From Annulohypoxylon bovei var. microspora (Eukaryota; Ascomycota; Sordariomycetes; Xylariales; Hypoxylaceae), in NCBI GenBank assembly GCA_022836615.1, contig MU405230.1, positions 248,001 to 312,000 on the forward strand: a DNA stretch of 64,000 nucleotides, written 5' to 3'. Under the pieces are notes generated by a model, which had not been told where the DNA came from, ran no database searches, and was given only the letters and a program-made list of their open reading frames with translations. The position numbers and the translations under genes are program-made. Positions 22,812 through 34,891 of the stretch are shown piece by piece (the stretch's first letter is position 1; the number at the start of each line of letters is the position of its first letter).

Positions 22812-25062
22812 ATGTCTACTAATACTCCGCCTCCGTTTTGCAACAAATGCAATGCCGTTCTATTTGACGACTCCAAAATAGGAGGCGTAATAGCCCAAGG
22901 GGATGACGGTGACGAGTTCCTTAAGAAAGGAGAAGAAGATGAGAAGCAGGTATTTCCTGTCGATTTCGAACACAATGACGCGTTTCCTAGCCTCCCATTA
23001 CTGTCAAGGTCTGCAGAAGCCGGATGTAAGTTCTGTGACCTTCTCAAAACAGCGATCATGAGACTTTACCCCGATCTGCCTAAGTTTGTTCATTTCGAGC
23101 AAGAAGATGGTATAAGCAAAATAATCGAAATTGAAATACGCATGCAGTATATATGGCAGGAAAATATGCGGAAAGTCCCCAAGGCAAGGGGTCTTCAGAG
23201 GCTAGAAATCATCCTATGCGGGAAGAATAATCAACGTATGTGAATAACAGATAATTTTCGATCTAGGCTCAAGGTTTTACGGACGTGTCTAACAAATAAC
23301 AGGCCAGAAAAGTATGGAAATACCTATCGTATGCTTCGTTGAATCAGCACCAGGTATATAAACGCGCAAGGTGTAAATTAGTGACCAAAATCTCACCATG
23401 TCTCAACAGGGCCATGTGCAAGTTGGCTTCGTCTGAATATCAATGAACCTGGCTACGTATTAGGGCCAGATACCATCTCCTGGATACAAAATAATCTGGA
23501 CTCGACGGCCGACTTGTCCTTATCTAATCCACAATCTGACAGCGAATTCGTACCAACTCGCTTGGTACGTGTTGACTGTCAGTCACCTCGACTGGTAGAA
23601 ACATATTATGGCTTCGGCCAAGGAAACCTAAGGCATCCGTTTCGATATGCAGCTATCAGCTATTGCTGGGGGTCGCCAGAGCAGGCCAAGCTACAGCTGA
23701 AGACCGAGAGGTCATCGTTATTATCAAGACTTTCATCCATAGAGGAACACAAGATGACTAGAGTACTAAGAGATGCAGTCGAAACATGCCGTGCTCTTTC
23801 CATTCCATACCTATGGATAAATACATTGTGTATCATCCAAGATGATCCGCAGGACTGGGAGCAAGAGTCAACATCGATGGGAAAGATATACACTAATGCC
23901 TACTTAACAATATGCGCGCTATCGTCGGACTCTTGTAACGAAAGCTTTCTCACCCGGAAACCATCCCAGATTGAAATACCTTTCTTCTCTAAAGTGAAGC
24001 CGGAGATACATGGGTCGTACAATTTAAGAGTGAAACTTCCTCCCATATATGCTGATAGTACAGGTGAGGATCATTCTAGCAGCAAGTGGGAAAAGCGTGC
24101 CTGGACTTTCCAAGAGGAGGCTACGTCGGTACGAATTATGGCGTTTGGCAGCTCATATGTTCACTTCATTACTCCGTGGAAGCGTCAGACGCAAGGCGAA
24201 CAGGCTGTCGACGACCTATACAGTTTTCGAACAAACGAACTACTAAGACACAGGGGTCACATTGACGATTATTACTCTCTCTGGTACAGTTCTGTGGTTC
24301 CCGAGTATTCTGGAAGACTGTCAACATATAAAAGGGATCGCTTTCCAGCCCTTTCAAGCATCACATAGCATTTTAGCATATTGCTCAATGACGAATACGC
24401 CGCTGGTCTCTGGAAGCGCGACTTACATCGAGGCTTGTTTTGGTATCGCTCCGTCGACGAAATCCAAAGCTGGGATGTTTTTTTACATCAGCTTAGCGAT
24501 ACTTCGGAATATGTAGCCCCGTCGTGGAGTTGGGCTACCTAGTCGTGATGGTTACGTAGAATGCGGTTCTCCTACTACTCTATATATGTTCCAAGGCAAC
24601 TTTTCTCAGAGAGAATATCGAAACATGGAAGTAGATATTACTTTAAATGGTGTTGACCCATTCGGCCAGGTCAAGGGAGCCTCATTGCGGATTACAGCCA
24701 AGATTTGTCCATTACCAGCAGATATGATTATCATTGGTAAAGGAGAGGGAGAGCAGATTGTCAGTGTCGGTAACTTGGAGACGTCTTTTGCGCAGTGCGA
24801 CCTCGATTAGAGTCCAGGCATTCCAATGGAGCCTCGGAGAGAAGTGATGATGTTATGGTTTGGGACTGCTATAAACCCGCGCAGTGATGAAGTCGATATC
24901 GATCTCTCCGAAGACGCTAGATGGGCTTACGGTCTGCTCGTCCATCCTATCCCTAGAACGGATGAATACTTTCGGGTTGGGATATTCTGCTCGGGTCCGT
25001 CCCACAAATGGAGGACTCGTTTATTCAACGATTGCCCGGAGAAGACTATCGTGCTCATCTAG
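22812..25062 (+). pseudogene. Disrupted HET-domain (heterokaryon incompatibility) gene
   Basis: Exons 22812-23235, 23303-23353 and 23410 onward splice in frame. The N-terminus has two CxxC pairs (CNKC, CKFC). The HET core follows: YAAISYCWG (about 23649), LWINTLCIIQDDPQDWE, MGKIYTNAYLTICA and WEKRAWTFQEE. The C-terminal half is still recognisable (LLNDEYAAGLWKRDLHRGLF, YVAPSWSW) but carries an in-frame TAG at 24366-24368, a one-base frame change between 24531 and 24541, and a TAG at 24808-24810, after which the same frame continues to 25062. HET proteins trigger cell death on fusion of unlike hyphae. A truncated product ending at 24365 would retain the HET core, so residual function is possible. 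Recent decay is more likely than annotation error because no intron removes the lesions. Confidence 0.82.
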
Positions 25063-26036
25063 ATTGCTGAAATTCATTATGTATGTATCGCTCTTTTAAT
25101 CCTAACCGAACAATTCATCGGGATGTACGTCAACGGCGCTGTCTTCCACGAATGATATTTACGAAGGGCACCGCACCGTCGTACTCCACGTAAGTACCTG
25201 GGTGGTAGTTACGATATAACAATTTTACAACCCAGGTTGAAGAATATTCCTATTCTATTACTCTAAACGAATACAGACCCGATAGTTTCAATAGGTCTTA
25301 CTTCGAAATCTAGAGATTCCCCCTTGTTCTAAGTTAGCCAAGTGGGGATTAAGAAGTTGCTTGGACCTCCAACGTCTCTCACCGTTGAAACTCTACAACT
25401 TGTGACTTTTCGATTTGGAGAAAACAAAGCTTTATATATGGGGCGCCGAGAAAATCCGGGGTTATCCAGACCTCTAATTCGCCTAAACATTCCAAATCTT
25501 GATCTCTTTCATAATTTCTACACTATGATAAACATCACCATAAATTCCATCCGCAATAAAAAGAGATCTCTAATTTCAAATTGTGACTTGCATAACTTGA
25601 CGTAATCTCAGAATCCCCCATTATTTCCTATTTTAGATCTAGGATCTATTGACAAAAGGTCGTCCAATTAGATGCCAGATGTCTAATTCTACAGCTCATA
25701 AATACTCGTATATTGTGGATACCTTCTAATTGTAATGAGATTAGGTGGGCTTAGCCCATAGTCTCACCGTAGCACAGAGTGTCTGCTGACAAAGTCATGA
25801 TCTGATCAATAGCCGACTCAAATATCACAAACCACACAGACTGTTTCTTCTCTGACCGCAATATGGGCTGTTCATGAAGCTGATGTCGCACTCATAAGCC
25901 ACCAGATATGTTGAACAGTGATAATAATTAGATTATCTTTCACGCACCTTGCGCGAATCCCTAAGTTTACGTCTAGTTATACTCCAGAGAACATAGGAAA
26001 AGCCTATCGAATAACCCTACACAAAGTGATATCGTC
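25063..26036. other. Convergent 3' region of the HET pseudogene and DGAT2
   Basis: About 1 kb of AT-rich DNA. The 87-codon open frame at 25342-25605 has no recognisable features. Confidence 0.5.
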
Positions 26037-28080
26037 CTAAGACAATATTTGCATCTCCTCCTTCCTGTCAGGAGAAAACTCATCCTTGTATCGATCCCAC
26101 AGCTTCTCTAGCTCGGCGATGTACAAATCATGTAGTCTGTTGATCTCATCCTGGTCCACGAAGTTGGATTGCGTGACCTTAATCGGAGCCCCAACCACTA
26201 TGTTCAACGGACGGCGGTAAGGCATGAGGCCAACATCGTAGTTGAAGATTCCTCGCCCATGCAAGAAAGGGAGGGTGAACTTCCACACCTTCAGAATGAA
26301 CATCTGAATCTTGTGTACGATCGGATGCTCATTGGGATGTAGTTGATCGTAGAGGTTATTTTCACCAAATGCCAGCACGGGCACCAAGTCGGCGCCTGTC
26401 CGGACTGCGATCTTGACAAAACCCTTGCGTTCCTTTAGAATTAGTCGCAACTGTCCCGGTTGTGCTTCGAGGGACTCCCGAGCACCTCCGATAACAATGG
26501 TTACACCGCGACCCATACCCTCCCCATTTGGACCACCTTTACTTAGGATGTTGACAATAGACTCTTTCGAGACTGACCGCATACCAGCAGCAAGGATGTA
26601 TTCGCGGTAAAGCGGAATGCGGAAATTCGAGTCCAAGGTTAGTAAACTGTTGGTGATGCCGGGGAATTTCTCCGAAAATCCAAGGGCATCGGTTCCGAAA
26701 GCCGCCCAAGCACCGTGGGAAATGATACCGTGAGGGTGGTAGCCAAAGATATACTTCCGAGTAGGTGGCAGATCGTGGGTCTTGTAAAGTTTAGCTGGGA
26801 AGTAGCCCGCAAAGAGATGCCACATATAGCTTTTGCGAAACCATTCGGATCGGAATTTGAGCGATCCATCTGTAGCAGCTTTGGAGCTTAAGCAATGTAG
26901 AAGATATATAAGTAACAACGGCCAGACAAAGGGGTTTGCAGAAAGAGCGAAAAATATAGAGACTGTCAAAGCTATACACATGCAGTGCATAAGCACGACA
27001 AGAGTCTGTAGCCTGCGTGTTAAGGGTACATTCCATGGAGCCCATCGAATTCCACCATTTGCACTTCGCTTAGGAGGGTAGTGGATTTCGTCTAGCGTCA
27101 TATCATCTAACTCGGGATATGAATCGTCGTCGTCTTGCGCATTAAGACCATGCCTAGGAGACGAGTCCTCTGTTTCTTGGCCGTCCAGACCAGATTTAAG
27201 AGCAGAGGCGTAACTCGTCCCATTGGTGTTGTCCACGTCCGCTGTACTTTCTAGACCAATGACTGTGGTGTCATCACTCCCTGCCATGGAGATGATGCTC
27301 TTTTCGTGATCCAGAGAGTCGTTTTCTTTCACAGGTCCATCGCCATTTTGAATTTGTGATTCAGCCTCGCCATTTAGGGCACCATTTTCGAACGCTTCCT
27401 TCAAGTTAGACCCCGCATTTGCGAATTTTTCATCCTCCTGAACGTTGTCCATCTTGGAAGCGTCTTTTACCCTAGGGTCTCTTCGTCTAAAGACCTGGTG
27501 CAATGGGCCGCTCTTCGATATTAGAACTCTGGGAATGTGGGATGAAGTGTTCGAACTGGGCCCTGCAGCTCGTGCCGCACTTATTGAATCCTTGAGCGAC
27601 GAATTTCGGCTGTCTACGGGCGGCAAGTGGGGAGAATTATCGCTGGTTGTACGTGAAATTCGGGCTTTGTTTGCTGTAATTCTAGTCGTACGAGGCGGAG
27701 TACGGGAATTAGACAGATCACTGCTATCCTGGCTTGCCTAAAAGAGAAAAGGAACTTCAGTTAACATGTTCGTCTTCTTGTGATGCATAGTGATTAATGA
27801 CAGGCGCAATACATACAATGCTTGAAGAAGCAGAAGCTTCCCGCTTATGCGCCCTGGAAGTTATGGATTTAGTATCGCGCGTTGGGTTGTTCGATGGGCT
27901 ATTCTTTCGAGAACCTAGGTTAGAGTCAGAATCGGCTGCTTGTACTTGATCCCATGGATCCTGATGGCATCTTCGTCCTAGGCGTGGCAACTTAGAGCCG
28001 TGAGAGCCGTGAGAGCCGTAAGGGCTGTTGGGAAGCTCCTGATGCTGACGCTGAGGGCTTTTACTCTTGCCGTCCGCCAT
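26037..28080 (-). CDS. DGA1: Diacylglycerol O-acyltransferase type 2 (DGAT2)
   Basis: Exons 28080-27817 and 27737-26037 (phase 0) give about 654 residues. The enzyme esterifies diacylglycerol with acyl-CoA to make triacylglycerol at the ER and lipid droplets. The DGAT2 core occupies the C-terminal ~330 residues: a hydrophobic hairpin (LQTLVVLMHCMCIALTVSIF and following, about 330-370), the catalytic YHPHG block near residue 421, FRIPLYREYILAAGMRSV, VTIVIGGARESLEAQPG, RKGFVKIAVRTGADLVPV and PFLHGRGIFNYDVGL-type motifs. The ~320-residue N-terminal extension is long compared with typical 350-420-residue DGAT2 proteins and is predicted disordered (Ser-rich, then Asp/Glu-rich). The start at 28080 needs the first intron (27738-27816) to be spliced. 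Confidence 0.95.
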
Positions 28081-29095
28081 AATCGATAAAACCTAGGATC
28101 CGAGTGGTATTCCCGTCGACGACTAAACTTGAGATAGAACATACCTTAGAAAAAAGGGCAGGAATGTAAGATGTATCGTCTATCATCCGCCTTGAGTATT
28201 AAACTCTGTGCTAAGTCTTAGAATGCTGGTACTGGCTCTATTTAAAGTTTTCCCTAAGGGTCCCCGTTTTGTTGGCTAGCAGATTAGGTCTGCGCCGCGT
28301 TGCGATGGCTTGAAGTCTATTATGTCAGGTAACGCTGTTCAGAACAAAACTCACAGCCTCGGTAACCTCGGTATGCGATTTGCGACGGAGGCGACGAACA
28401 AGAAAAAATGGGCCGAGCTAGAATCCAATGACCTGCATCGCAAATGTGCCGGAAGGAGAGATTTTAGATCTCTTCAAAAATGGCAAGGCTCGGGTCCGAA
28501 AACAAAAGGAAGGCGTAAGATGAAGGTTGAAGGTTACACAATATCGTCAGAGAAAGTCATCTTACAAACATTCCAAGTTTATGTAGGTACCTAAGTTATA
28601 GGGAGAGAGCTGAGTGTTTGTAGCTGTAATTTCTAGTTACAGTGGGGCTTACAGCTCGTCATTAAGGCAAGGGCATAAGGATCAAATGACGTATGAAAAC
28701 GGCGCATGCTAACATGTGCAATTCATTAGCTCACTTATTACAAGTACAGCACAACACTACACTACAATATGCATTTGGAGAAAAGTCATGAATGTATCAC
28801 AACTCAATTATCTCTCAAAATTAATCATGCCCCTTTCCATTGTTGACCTTCCTTATTTACATAATTTTCATAGAAATGATATTGCTACCTCTCTTCTTTA
28901 AAATTAAAATAAAGAGAAGGTGTTAGCTACTATGATAATCCATCAGGTTATTATAAACGTAACTTATTGCTCAGCTTCCAATTCATTTTATATAATTTGT
29001 ATATATTGTCTTGTAGCAATTGATGCCAAGTCAATCTCTATTAATATAATATATAACATACCCTCAAGGCTAACTTTCCAAAATAAAACAAAAAA
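28081..29095. other. DGAT2 promoter and 3' flank of the PLC-like gene
   Basis: About 1 kb, very AT-rich from 28700 onward. The open frame at 28310-28594 is Lys-rich and unsupported. Confidence 0.5.
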
Positions 29096-30493
29096 CTACT
29101 GCTTCAACTGCAGTCTTGCGTTCCAACCCACCACACATCTGATGAGATCCCAATCGCCGTCTTGCCCAACCCAATCCGTAACCACTATACCAGTACTCCC
29201 ATCTCCTACCTTTAGACCTGATGGCCCTTTGCCATCTTCTCCATGCCGTAAGCATAGATACTCGATGATAGCCGGGTTTGCCTTGGCCGCGATCTTCTCG
29301 GGCCAGCAGTTAGCGTTGAAGAAATTGCTGGCACTCAAGAAATTCACGAAAAATGGCTGCGGTGCCGCGCCTTCATCATAACCTTCAATTCCGGGAATGA
29401 GGAATTCCGGTTCGGCTGCCCGTTCAAGGTGGCCGCGTGCCAGATTAAGCTTCTTCTGGATGTTGTGACTCTGGTCAATATCATAAAAGTCTTGTACGCG
29501 GGCAAGCCCGCTTCCAAGTAGACCATCTTCACAATTATCCGGCCAGACGCTGGCATCAAGTCCCCATCCTCGACCGCCCCATTCGCCATCTAGGCTCGGG
29601 TCGTTAACGTGTCGGCGAAGAAGCACAATCTTTCCTCGCGCCTCGCCAATTTTAGGAATCCGCGGCTCCGTAAACCACCTTCTTCCGTCCTCGTAGTAGC
29701 GGTCCTTCAAGATCTTGGATAAATGCTGGTCAGTGCCTCTGCCGGTACCTTCACGCTTCACACTCATAATGAGTGTCTCGGATGGATTAACATCCAGAAA
29801 TGTGTAAATTATATCAAGCATGTCTTTGAAGTACTTAGTCCCCGTGAGTGATATGGGGAATGCGCTGTGTACGAGCGCGAGCTCCGAGGAGTCGGAGCTT
29901 ACGTTTACGCGGATGTCGAAGAATCGTACGCCGTTATCTAATTGATCTCGCACGTTGGCTGCTTGGCATCGTACTGAGGGCAGCGCGACATGGCAAGTCG
30001 GACTGTTGTGCGTGCCTGGTATGGATAATGCTGATATAGGGTATTCATCGCGCAGCTCACGCATCCAACTAGAGAGATTAGACGAGCTAAAGATGGCCAG
30101 ACAACTGCCAGCTTGAACGTAGATGGTCGTGTATTCATTAGGAGCATCATCTAGCTTCGTCATGACCGTACTGCGCTGTGAAGCACTCGGGACGTCTACT
30201 TGGTATCGATGCCCACCTGACTCGAAAGTCAAGCGGATGACTTCCCTGCCCGGGTCAGACGTGCGAATGTCCGTCGTACGGGTCTCGAAGGGCCCGATGG
30301 GGAAAGAAACATCACGACGGTCTCGAGCATCGCCCTGGATGCGGACGTTGGGTGAAAGAGAGGTCGAGTTGAAAATACCAGTAATCCTACCAAGAGGAGT
30401 CGAACGGCCGGACACAGACTGCCCTTCGAACCGCTCCACGAGCTTGAGCTCTAGCGGAGTGGCTGTGAGATTACGGATAGTGAGGTCCGCCAT
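29096..30493 (-). CDS. Phosphatidylinositol-specific phospholipase C-like phosphodiesterase (X domain)
   Basis: This is a single exon of 465 residues. The N-terminal ~140 residues form a beta-rich region. The bacterial-type PI-PLC X domain follows: SIPGTHNSPT with the first catalytic His at 162, NGVRFFDIRV, the second His at about 209 in LALVHSAFPI, and NPSETLIMSVKREGTG. DWVGQDGDWDLIRCVVGWN closes the barrel region. Enzymes of this type cleave the glycerophosphate bond of phosphatidylinositol or GPI. No signal peptide or transmembrane segment is visible, so it is probably intracellular or non-classically exported. Distinguishing PI-PLC from a PLC-like sphingomyelinase or lectin-type fold is not possible by eye. 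Confidence 0.88.
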   Translation of the reverse strand: MADLTIRNLTATPLELKLVERFEGQSVSGRSTPLGRITGIFNSTSLSPNVRIQGDARDRRDVSFPIGPFETRTTDIRTSDPGREVIRLTFESGGHRYQVDVPSASQRSTVMTKLDDAPNEYTTIYVQAGSCLAIFSSSNLSSWMRELRDEYPISALSIPGTHNSPTCHVALPSVRCQAANVRDQLDNGVRFFDIRVNVSSDSSELALVHSAFPISLTGTKYFKDMLDIIYTFLDVNPSETLIMSVKREGTGRGTDQHLSKILKDRYYEDGRRWFTEPRIPKIGEARGKIVLLRRHVNDPSLDGEWGGRGWGLDASVWPDNCEDGLLGSGLARVQDFYDIDQSHNIQKKLNLARGHLERAAEPEFLIPGIEGYDEGAAPQPFFVNFLSASNFFNANCWPEKIAAKANPAIIEYLCLRHGEDGKGPSGLKVGDGSTGIVVTDWVGQDGDWDLIRCVVGWNARLQLKQ

Positions 30494-31033
30494 AGGTAGT
30501 AAGGATTTTAGGTTGGGGGCTCCGGCGAAGTGAGCAAGGGAATGTCATCTAAGCGGATTTACATAATGTAGAGCCGTGGCTCGGGCTAAGCGCCAGTCCA
30601 AGAGCATTGTCTTAGGCGGAGGTAAAGAGGCACGGCGATTGGATAAGACGCTGTGGGGAGCTTCATCAAAATGCAGCTGAAGTTTATTTTTTAATTCATT
30701 TTTTCTTGGTCGAAACAGCGCCACCACTACCGACACATCCAGGAATCGAAGGTGTATTTTCTCTCTTCCTATTAGGTATCACAAAGTTAATAATAACTCA
30801 TTTGTACCGTGTAAATAAAGGGTTTTAAAACAATTGTGAATATTTATGTAAAATGTAGAATTAAAATATAAGCCACAGCTTATCGATATTGACGTAGTGA
30901 GATAACAATTGGTTGATATGAAATCGTTTAAAACAATATTTACTAGTACCAAATCTCCCATCACTCATCATCTACATGTAGTCAACATGAATGGTTATTA
31001 CCCAAATGCCTCAGATTTTCGAAGTTGAAAGTC
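30494..31033. other. Divergent promoter region
   Basis: This AT-rich spacer lies between the PLC-like start and the next gene's start. No gene is seen. Confidence 0.5.
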
Positions 31034-32659
31034 ATGCTTCCTCGTATATTCACCCGTCTTCCTCTAACTAGATACCATGGATTATATACAAGAAAATTCA
31101 GTAGTCAACCTACGCCCACTCAAAAAATTAGTCTCATATTATCGACGAAAACCCCTAAAGTAAGTTTCTATTATATTGTTATGGCTTCTATAATATGACT
31201 AACATATATATAGCAAGAGGTCTTAGAGGCATTAAATCGGCATTTTTCTCGCTCGCTTAGGAAGTCTTTCAATGCTTTAGATGGTGGAGCAGCCATCTTT
31301 GCATCCTCTGATTTCGCAACTTGGTTAGGAGATGAAAGTTTCATAGAAGACTTGCTTGGAACCCTTTTCAACTCGAATCACGATGGAAATTTCAAATGCG
31401 AAACCCTCGATGCTTTATGTGCGGTAACAGACGGTCTCACTCCAAAACGACTATTCGGCGAACCTCAAACAGGGTTTTCCATATTATATGGCTCGACGAA
31501 GAATATATTTCCAGGCCTGCGAGATCTTGACGGTTCCCAACCGGCCACCCACCAGGATACGGAATCCTCAGTTTCATTCTTATCAAATCCACTACCCAAA
31601 GACACACAATCACTTGAGATCACATTGCCTTTAGCAAATACAGTTTTTCAAAATGGAAGACGCACCACCTTATTTGCGAGCCATTGGCAACGCGATCGTA
31701 ATGGGGGCTTGGGACGTCCTCAAACATTTATGAAGCCGACACAGAGGATATATCCTAACATCAATACAGCTAACCACATACATCCGCTTCTTCCTTTGTT
31801 ACCGTTAATTCCTCCTCGGAAAATTGTTGCTGGCTTGGGTAATATCGTTCGCCAGGTCGAAGTTAATGGTTCTCCAACACCTGCATCAAAAGAGTTAGAA
31901 GGTCTCATCCCCAAAGTTTTTGATCTTAGGTCTGAGCGGGATGTGTTATATTCACCTGGACCTATCGGGGTATGGTGTTGGGTTTTACCTCCTCATGTTG
32001 TGGAGAAGCTAAACCTTCTTAACCTAAAGGTCTTTCAAGCTGAATCTCTCCAATCGGAAGCAGAGCTATCTCTGGAGAGCATGGGTGTGTTTTCTGAGTT
32101 GATATCTTCTGGTTGTCGATTGCACAAAATCCGTACGTGATACAGAACTTTTAGGGAATCGGCTTAAGCTAACGTGTACTTAGTCAGTGGTGGAGGAGGC
32201 TGGGGCCTTAAACAGGGACTCCTTTCCCTTGACCCCGAAACGAAATTCTCTCTACCGGACCAAGATGATCAAGATGACATTGAAATGTTCATCAAAGCAT
32301 TCAAAGATATTGATAATCCCAATCCATCCCAAGGTCTCGTGACCCCAGGCTCATATCTCATGTTCTGTATTGAACCGCACTGGACGGAGAAAGAAATAGG
32401 GGCAAGTCGGCAAATGACGCCAATAACGGCCCTTGGTGTTGCCCCGAACAATGATCAAGAATCCAATTCTGCGAGTCTATCAGATAACATCGAGATCATC
32501 GATGATCATTTCGGTGTGGTATCAAAGGCTGGCCTTTTCTTGAAAGCTACGACATTACCTCATATGCATATGAGCACTAGCAATGTGAGCAAGTCAACAG
32601 AGAATACCCAAGTATTCACAACAAAAATCGACTCTCCACGAGCTTCGTTTTTACTGTAA
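31034..32659 (+). CDS. Conserved fungal protein, putative mitochondrial, possibly FIST-like
   Basis: Exons 31034-31159, 31214-32132 and 32184-32659 join in frame to about 506 residues. The start is set at 31034, giving a basic N-terminus (MLPRIFTRLPLTRYHGLYTR) that looks like a mitochondrial targeting peptide. Recognisable blocks are GGAAIFASSDFATWLGDESF, DGLTPKRLFGEPQTGFSILY, PPRKIVAGLGNIVRQVEVNG and, across intron 2, SGGGGWGLKQGLLSLDPE. These remind me of fungal proteins annotated with a FIST-type sensory domain, but I am not certain. No catalytic residues can be assigned. The gene structure is secure because both splices restore frame and conserved-looking sequence runs through them; the function is unknown. 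Confidence 0.75.
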
Positions 32660-32958
32660 TGTGTTTATAGTTCTTGAGAGAGGGAGTTATGAAGTAGGTA
32701 ACTTTAATGCCCCCTTTTACATACAGTATATATACACCGTAATTTCATATATGTGTACTGTACAGTTCCACAGCGCTTTCCAGTGAAGGATCCACGCTAG
32801 CTCCACCTCAGCCATTGAAATAACGTCAAAGCTCTGTGGTACAACACCTAAGTACCTCATCTGTACCCGTTACACGTACAACTCAGGATCCTCTGAACAA
32901 AGCCGCGTCTTTGTCGCTGACATTTACCAAATCAAACATTTTGCAACAACGATCAAAA
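32660..32958. other. Short intergenic spacer upstream of the ALY-type gene
   Basis: About 300 bp. It serves as the 3' flank of the preceding gene and the promoter of the next. No motif is identified. Confidence 0.45.
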
Positions 32959-34469
32959 ATGGATCGTAGCCTTGATGAAATCGTTGCTGAGTCTCAGGTA
33001 CGTAATTGATGCATAACTCGTGCAAAATAAGGACTTGCAATCGTTTTATTACTATTCCTATTCCTGCTAACTGAAGCTCTAGCAAAAGAAGCGAGGCTCT
33101 AGACCTCGCAGAGGCGGCGGCGGTGGAGGTGGCGGTGGTGGAGGCCGACCTCGAGAGCGCGACGCTTATCCCCGCGACGGTGTAAGAAAGGTAATATCTA
33201 AACTACCTTCATAGCATTGGCCTGCAGTATCTAACTGTCTTCTTTTATAGGTGGATTTTTCCCTTCCCTCTTCGACCACGCACCCCCTTAGCTCGAGCGG
33301 CCGGCTAAGTTATCGACTTGCGCTCGATGCCTCGGACTTCGATCGGTGATGGTTTATTCGTGATGTGACAACAGCTAACTAGCAATCTCGTTCTGCGAGA
33401 CAGTCAACCCGAGATGATTCGAGAAACCTGGATTCGTGAGTAGAGAATTGTTAAATATCCATGCGTTGCCTCTGAAAACTGACAAGAGCCTAGGGAATGG
33501 GTTCACGATAAGTTCGACGAGCCCAGTTGTAAGTCGACCAATACCACCCAAGAACAAGTCGCAATGACTAATAGCACCTCAGCTCGCAACCGCCAGCGAA
33601 ACCCGAGACGACGACCCTCCCCAGAGCGATTCCAGTTCGTATAGCCTTATGACTCTTAACCCGAAGAAGCAACCTTCTGACAGCGATGGCAGGGAGACTC
33701 GTGGGGTCAAAGTCAAGGTAGACAACCTGCACTACGAGCTTACGGAGGAAGACCTCGAGGTAGGAATAAGTATAGTTTTCCTCTGCTCGAATTATGTTAA
33801 CTGGGTTTTAGGGCTTGTTCAGTAAGATCGGTCCGGTTCTCAAGCTCGAGCTCTTGTATGATCGTGCTGGTCGCTCCGAGGGCACAGCCTTTGTTACCTA
33901 CGAGAATCGCAACGATGCCACGGAGGCGATCAAGCAGTATGATGGAGCTAATGCCAAGGGTAGGAATAGATCCTAGCAACGACAACATGCTGCAGGCTAA
34001 CAATTCTCCTATAGGTCAGCCCATCCGCCTATCGACCGTGTCCTCGGCACCTCGACGTAACCCATTCGACACTGCGCATATGCCAGGTCGCTCATTGGCC
34101 GAGCGCATCACCCGCCCGCGTTCTCTTTCGCCTCGACGCAATTCGGAGAGGGACCGAGGAGTCGACCGTTATGTGCCAGGTCGCGGTAGTAGATCGCGTA
34201 GTCCTCTACCTCGCCGACGCGGCGGTGGAAATGGCGGTGGCAATGGTGGCGGTGGTGGAAGACGACCTGGAGCACGACGTGAAGGAGGCACGAGCACGCC
34301 GAACGGCCGAGAGCGAGGTGGCCGAGAGGGACGCCCTAAGAAGACTCAAGAGGAGCTTGATGCTGAGATGGCGGACTACTTCAACCCCAGTGGAAGCAAT
34401 GATACTGCCCCGGCGGCACAGGCAAGCGCCAACGCCCCGGTCGGCGATGATGTGGACATGATTGAGTAA
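32959..34469 (+). CDS. mlo3: ALY/REF (Yra1/Mlo3) mRNA export adaptor
   Basis: Seven exons reconstruct a clean frame: 32959-32997, 33083-33190, 33404-33435, 33494-33528, 33575-33759, 33812-33959 and 34015-34469, 333 residues. MDRSLDEIVAESQ matches the N-terminal UAP56/Sub2-binding motif of the family. An RG-rich block follows, then STRDDSRNLDSEWVHDKFDE, created only when microexons 3 and 4 (32 and 35 nt) are spliced. The RRM comes next: VKVDNLHYELTEEDLEGLF, then GTAFVTYENRNDATEAI. An Arg/Ser/Gly-rich segment and the C-terminal KKTQEELDAEMADYF motif complete the protein. It bridges the TREX helicase and the export receptor in the nucleus. The third intron (33191-33403, 213 nt) is several times longer than the other introns (46-85 nt) and contains alternative AG sites. 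Confidence 0.92.
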
Positions 34470-34891
34470 ACTGTTCCGGAGGCTGGTCATACATTGCGTG
34501 GAATACACATGATTGCATGTACGGAGTATTAGATTGCTTTCTGTCCTAGTTTTCTTCGGTTTTATGCTAGGTAAATAGAGTCGTGCTAACTCTATCTGTT
34601 GCCTACCAAGTGTTGAATACCCTTAACGGTTGTGACGATGGCTAACAACAACTCCATCTCATAGTTTTCTACCTCGTCCTCGTTGCTTCGAGATGGGATG
34701 ATATTATACTGCCGTAAAATTCTAGGAAGACAGCGTTAGAGACAACAACGTAAACTAGATGGTAAACCGTGTCATCGTACTCCCGGATTTAAATTTATAG
34801 CAGGCATGCCAACGGCTTAATCTAGATACTCTTCAAGCTATCTTCAATGGCGCCTATCCCCATCTCTTCCTATCTTCGGCCTTCTAAGGTT
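34470..34891. other. Convergent 3' region
   Basis: About 420 bp between the ALY-type stop and the stop of the oxidoreductase. No gene is seen. Confidence 0.5.

Noticed and set aside
24826..25062. Separate small gene after the HET pseudogene
   Set aside because: It is in the same frame as, and immediately downstream of, the TAG at 24808, and reads as the decayed C-terminus of the HET protein.
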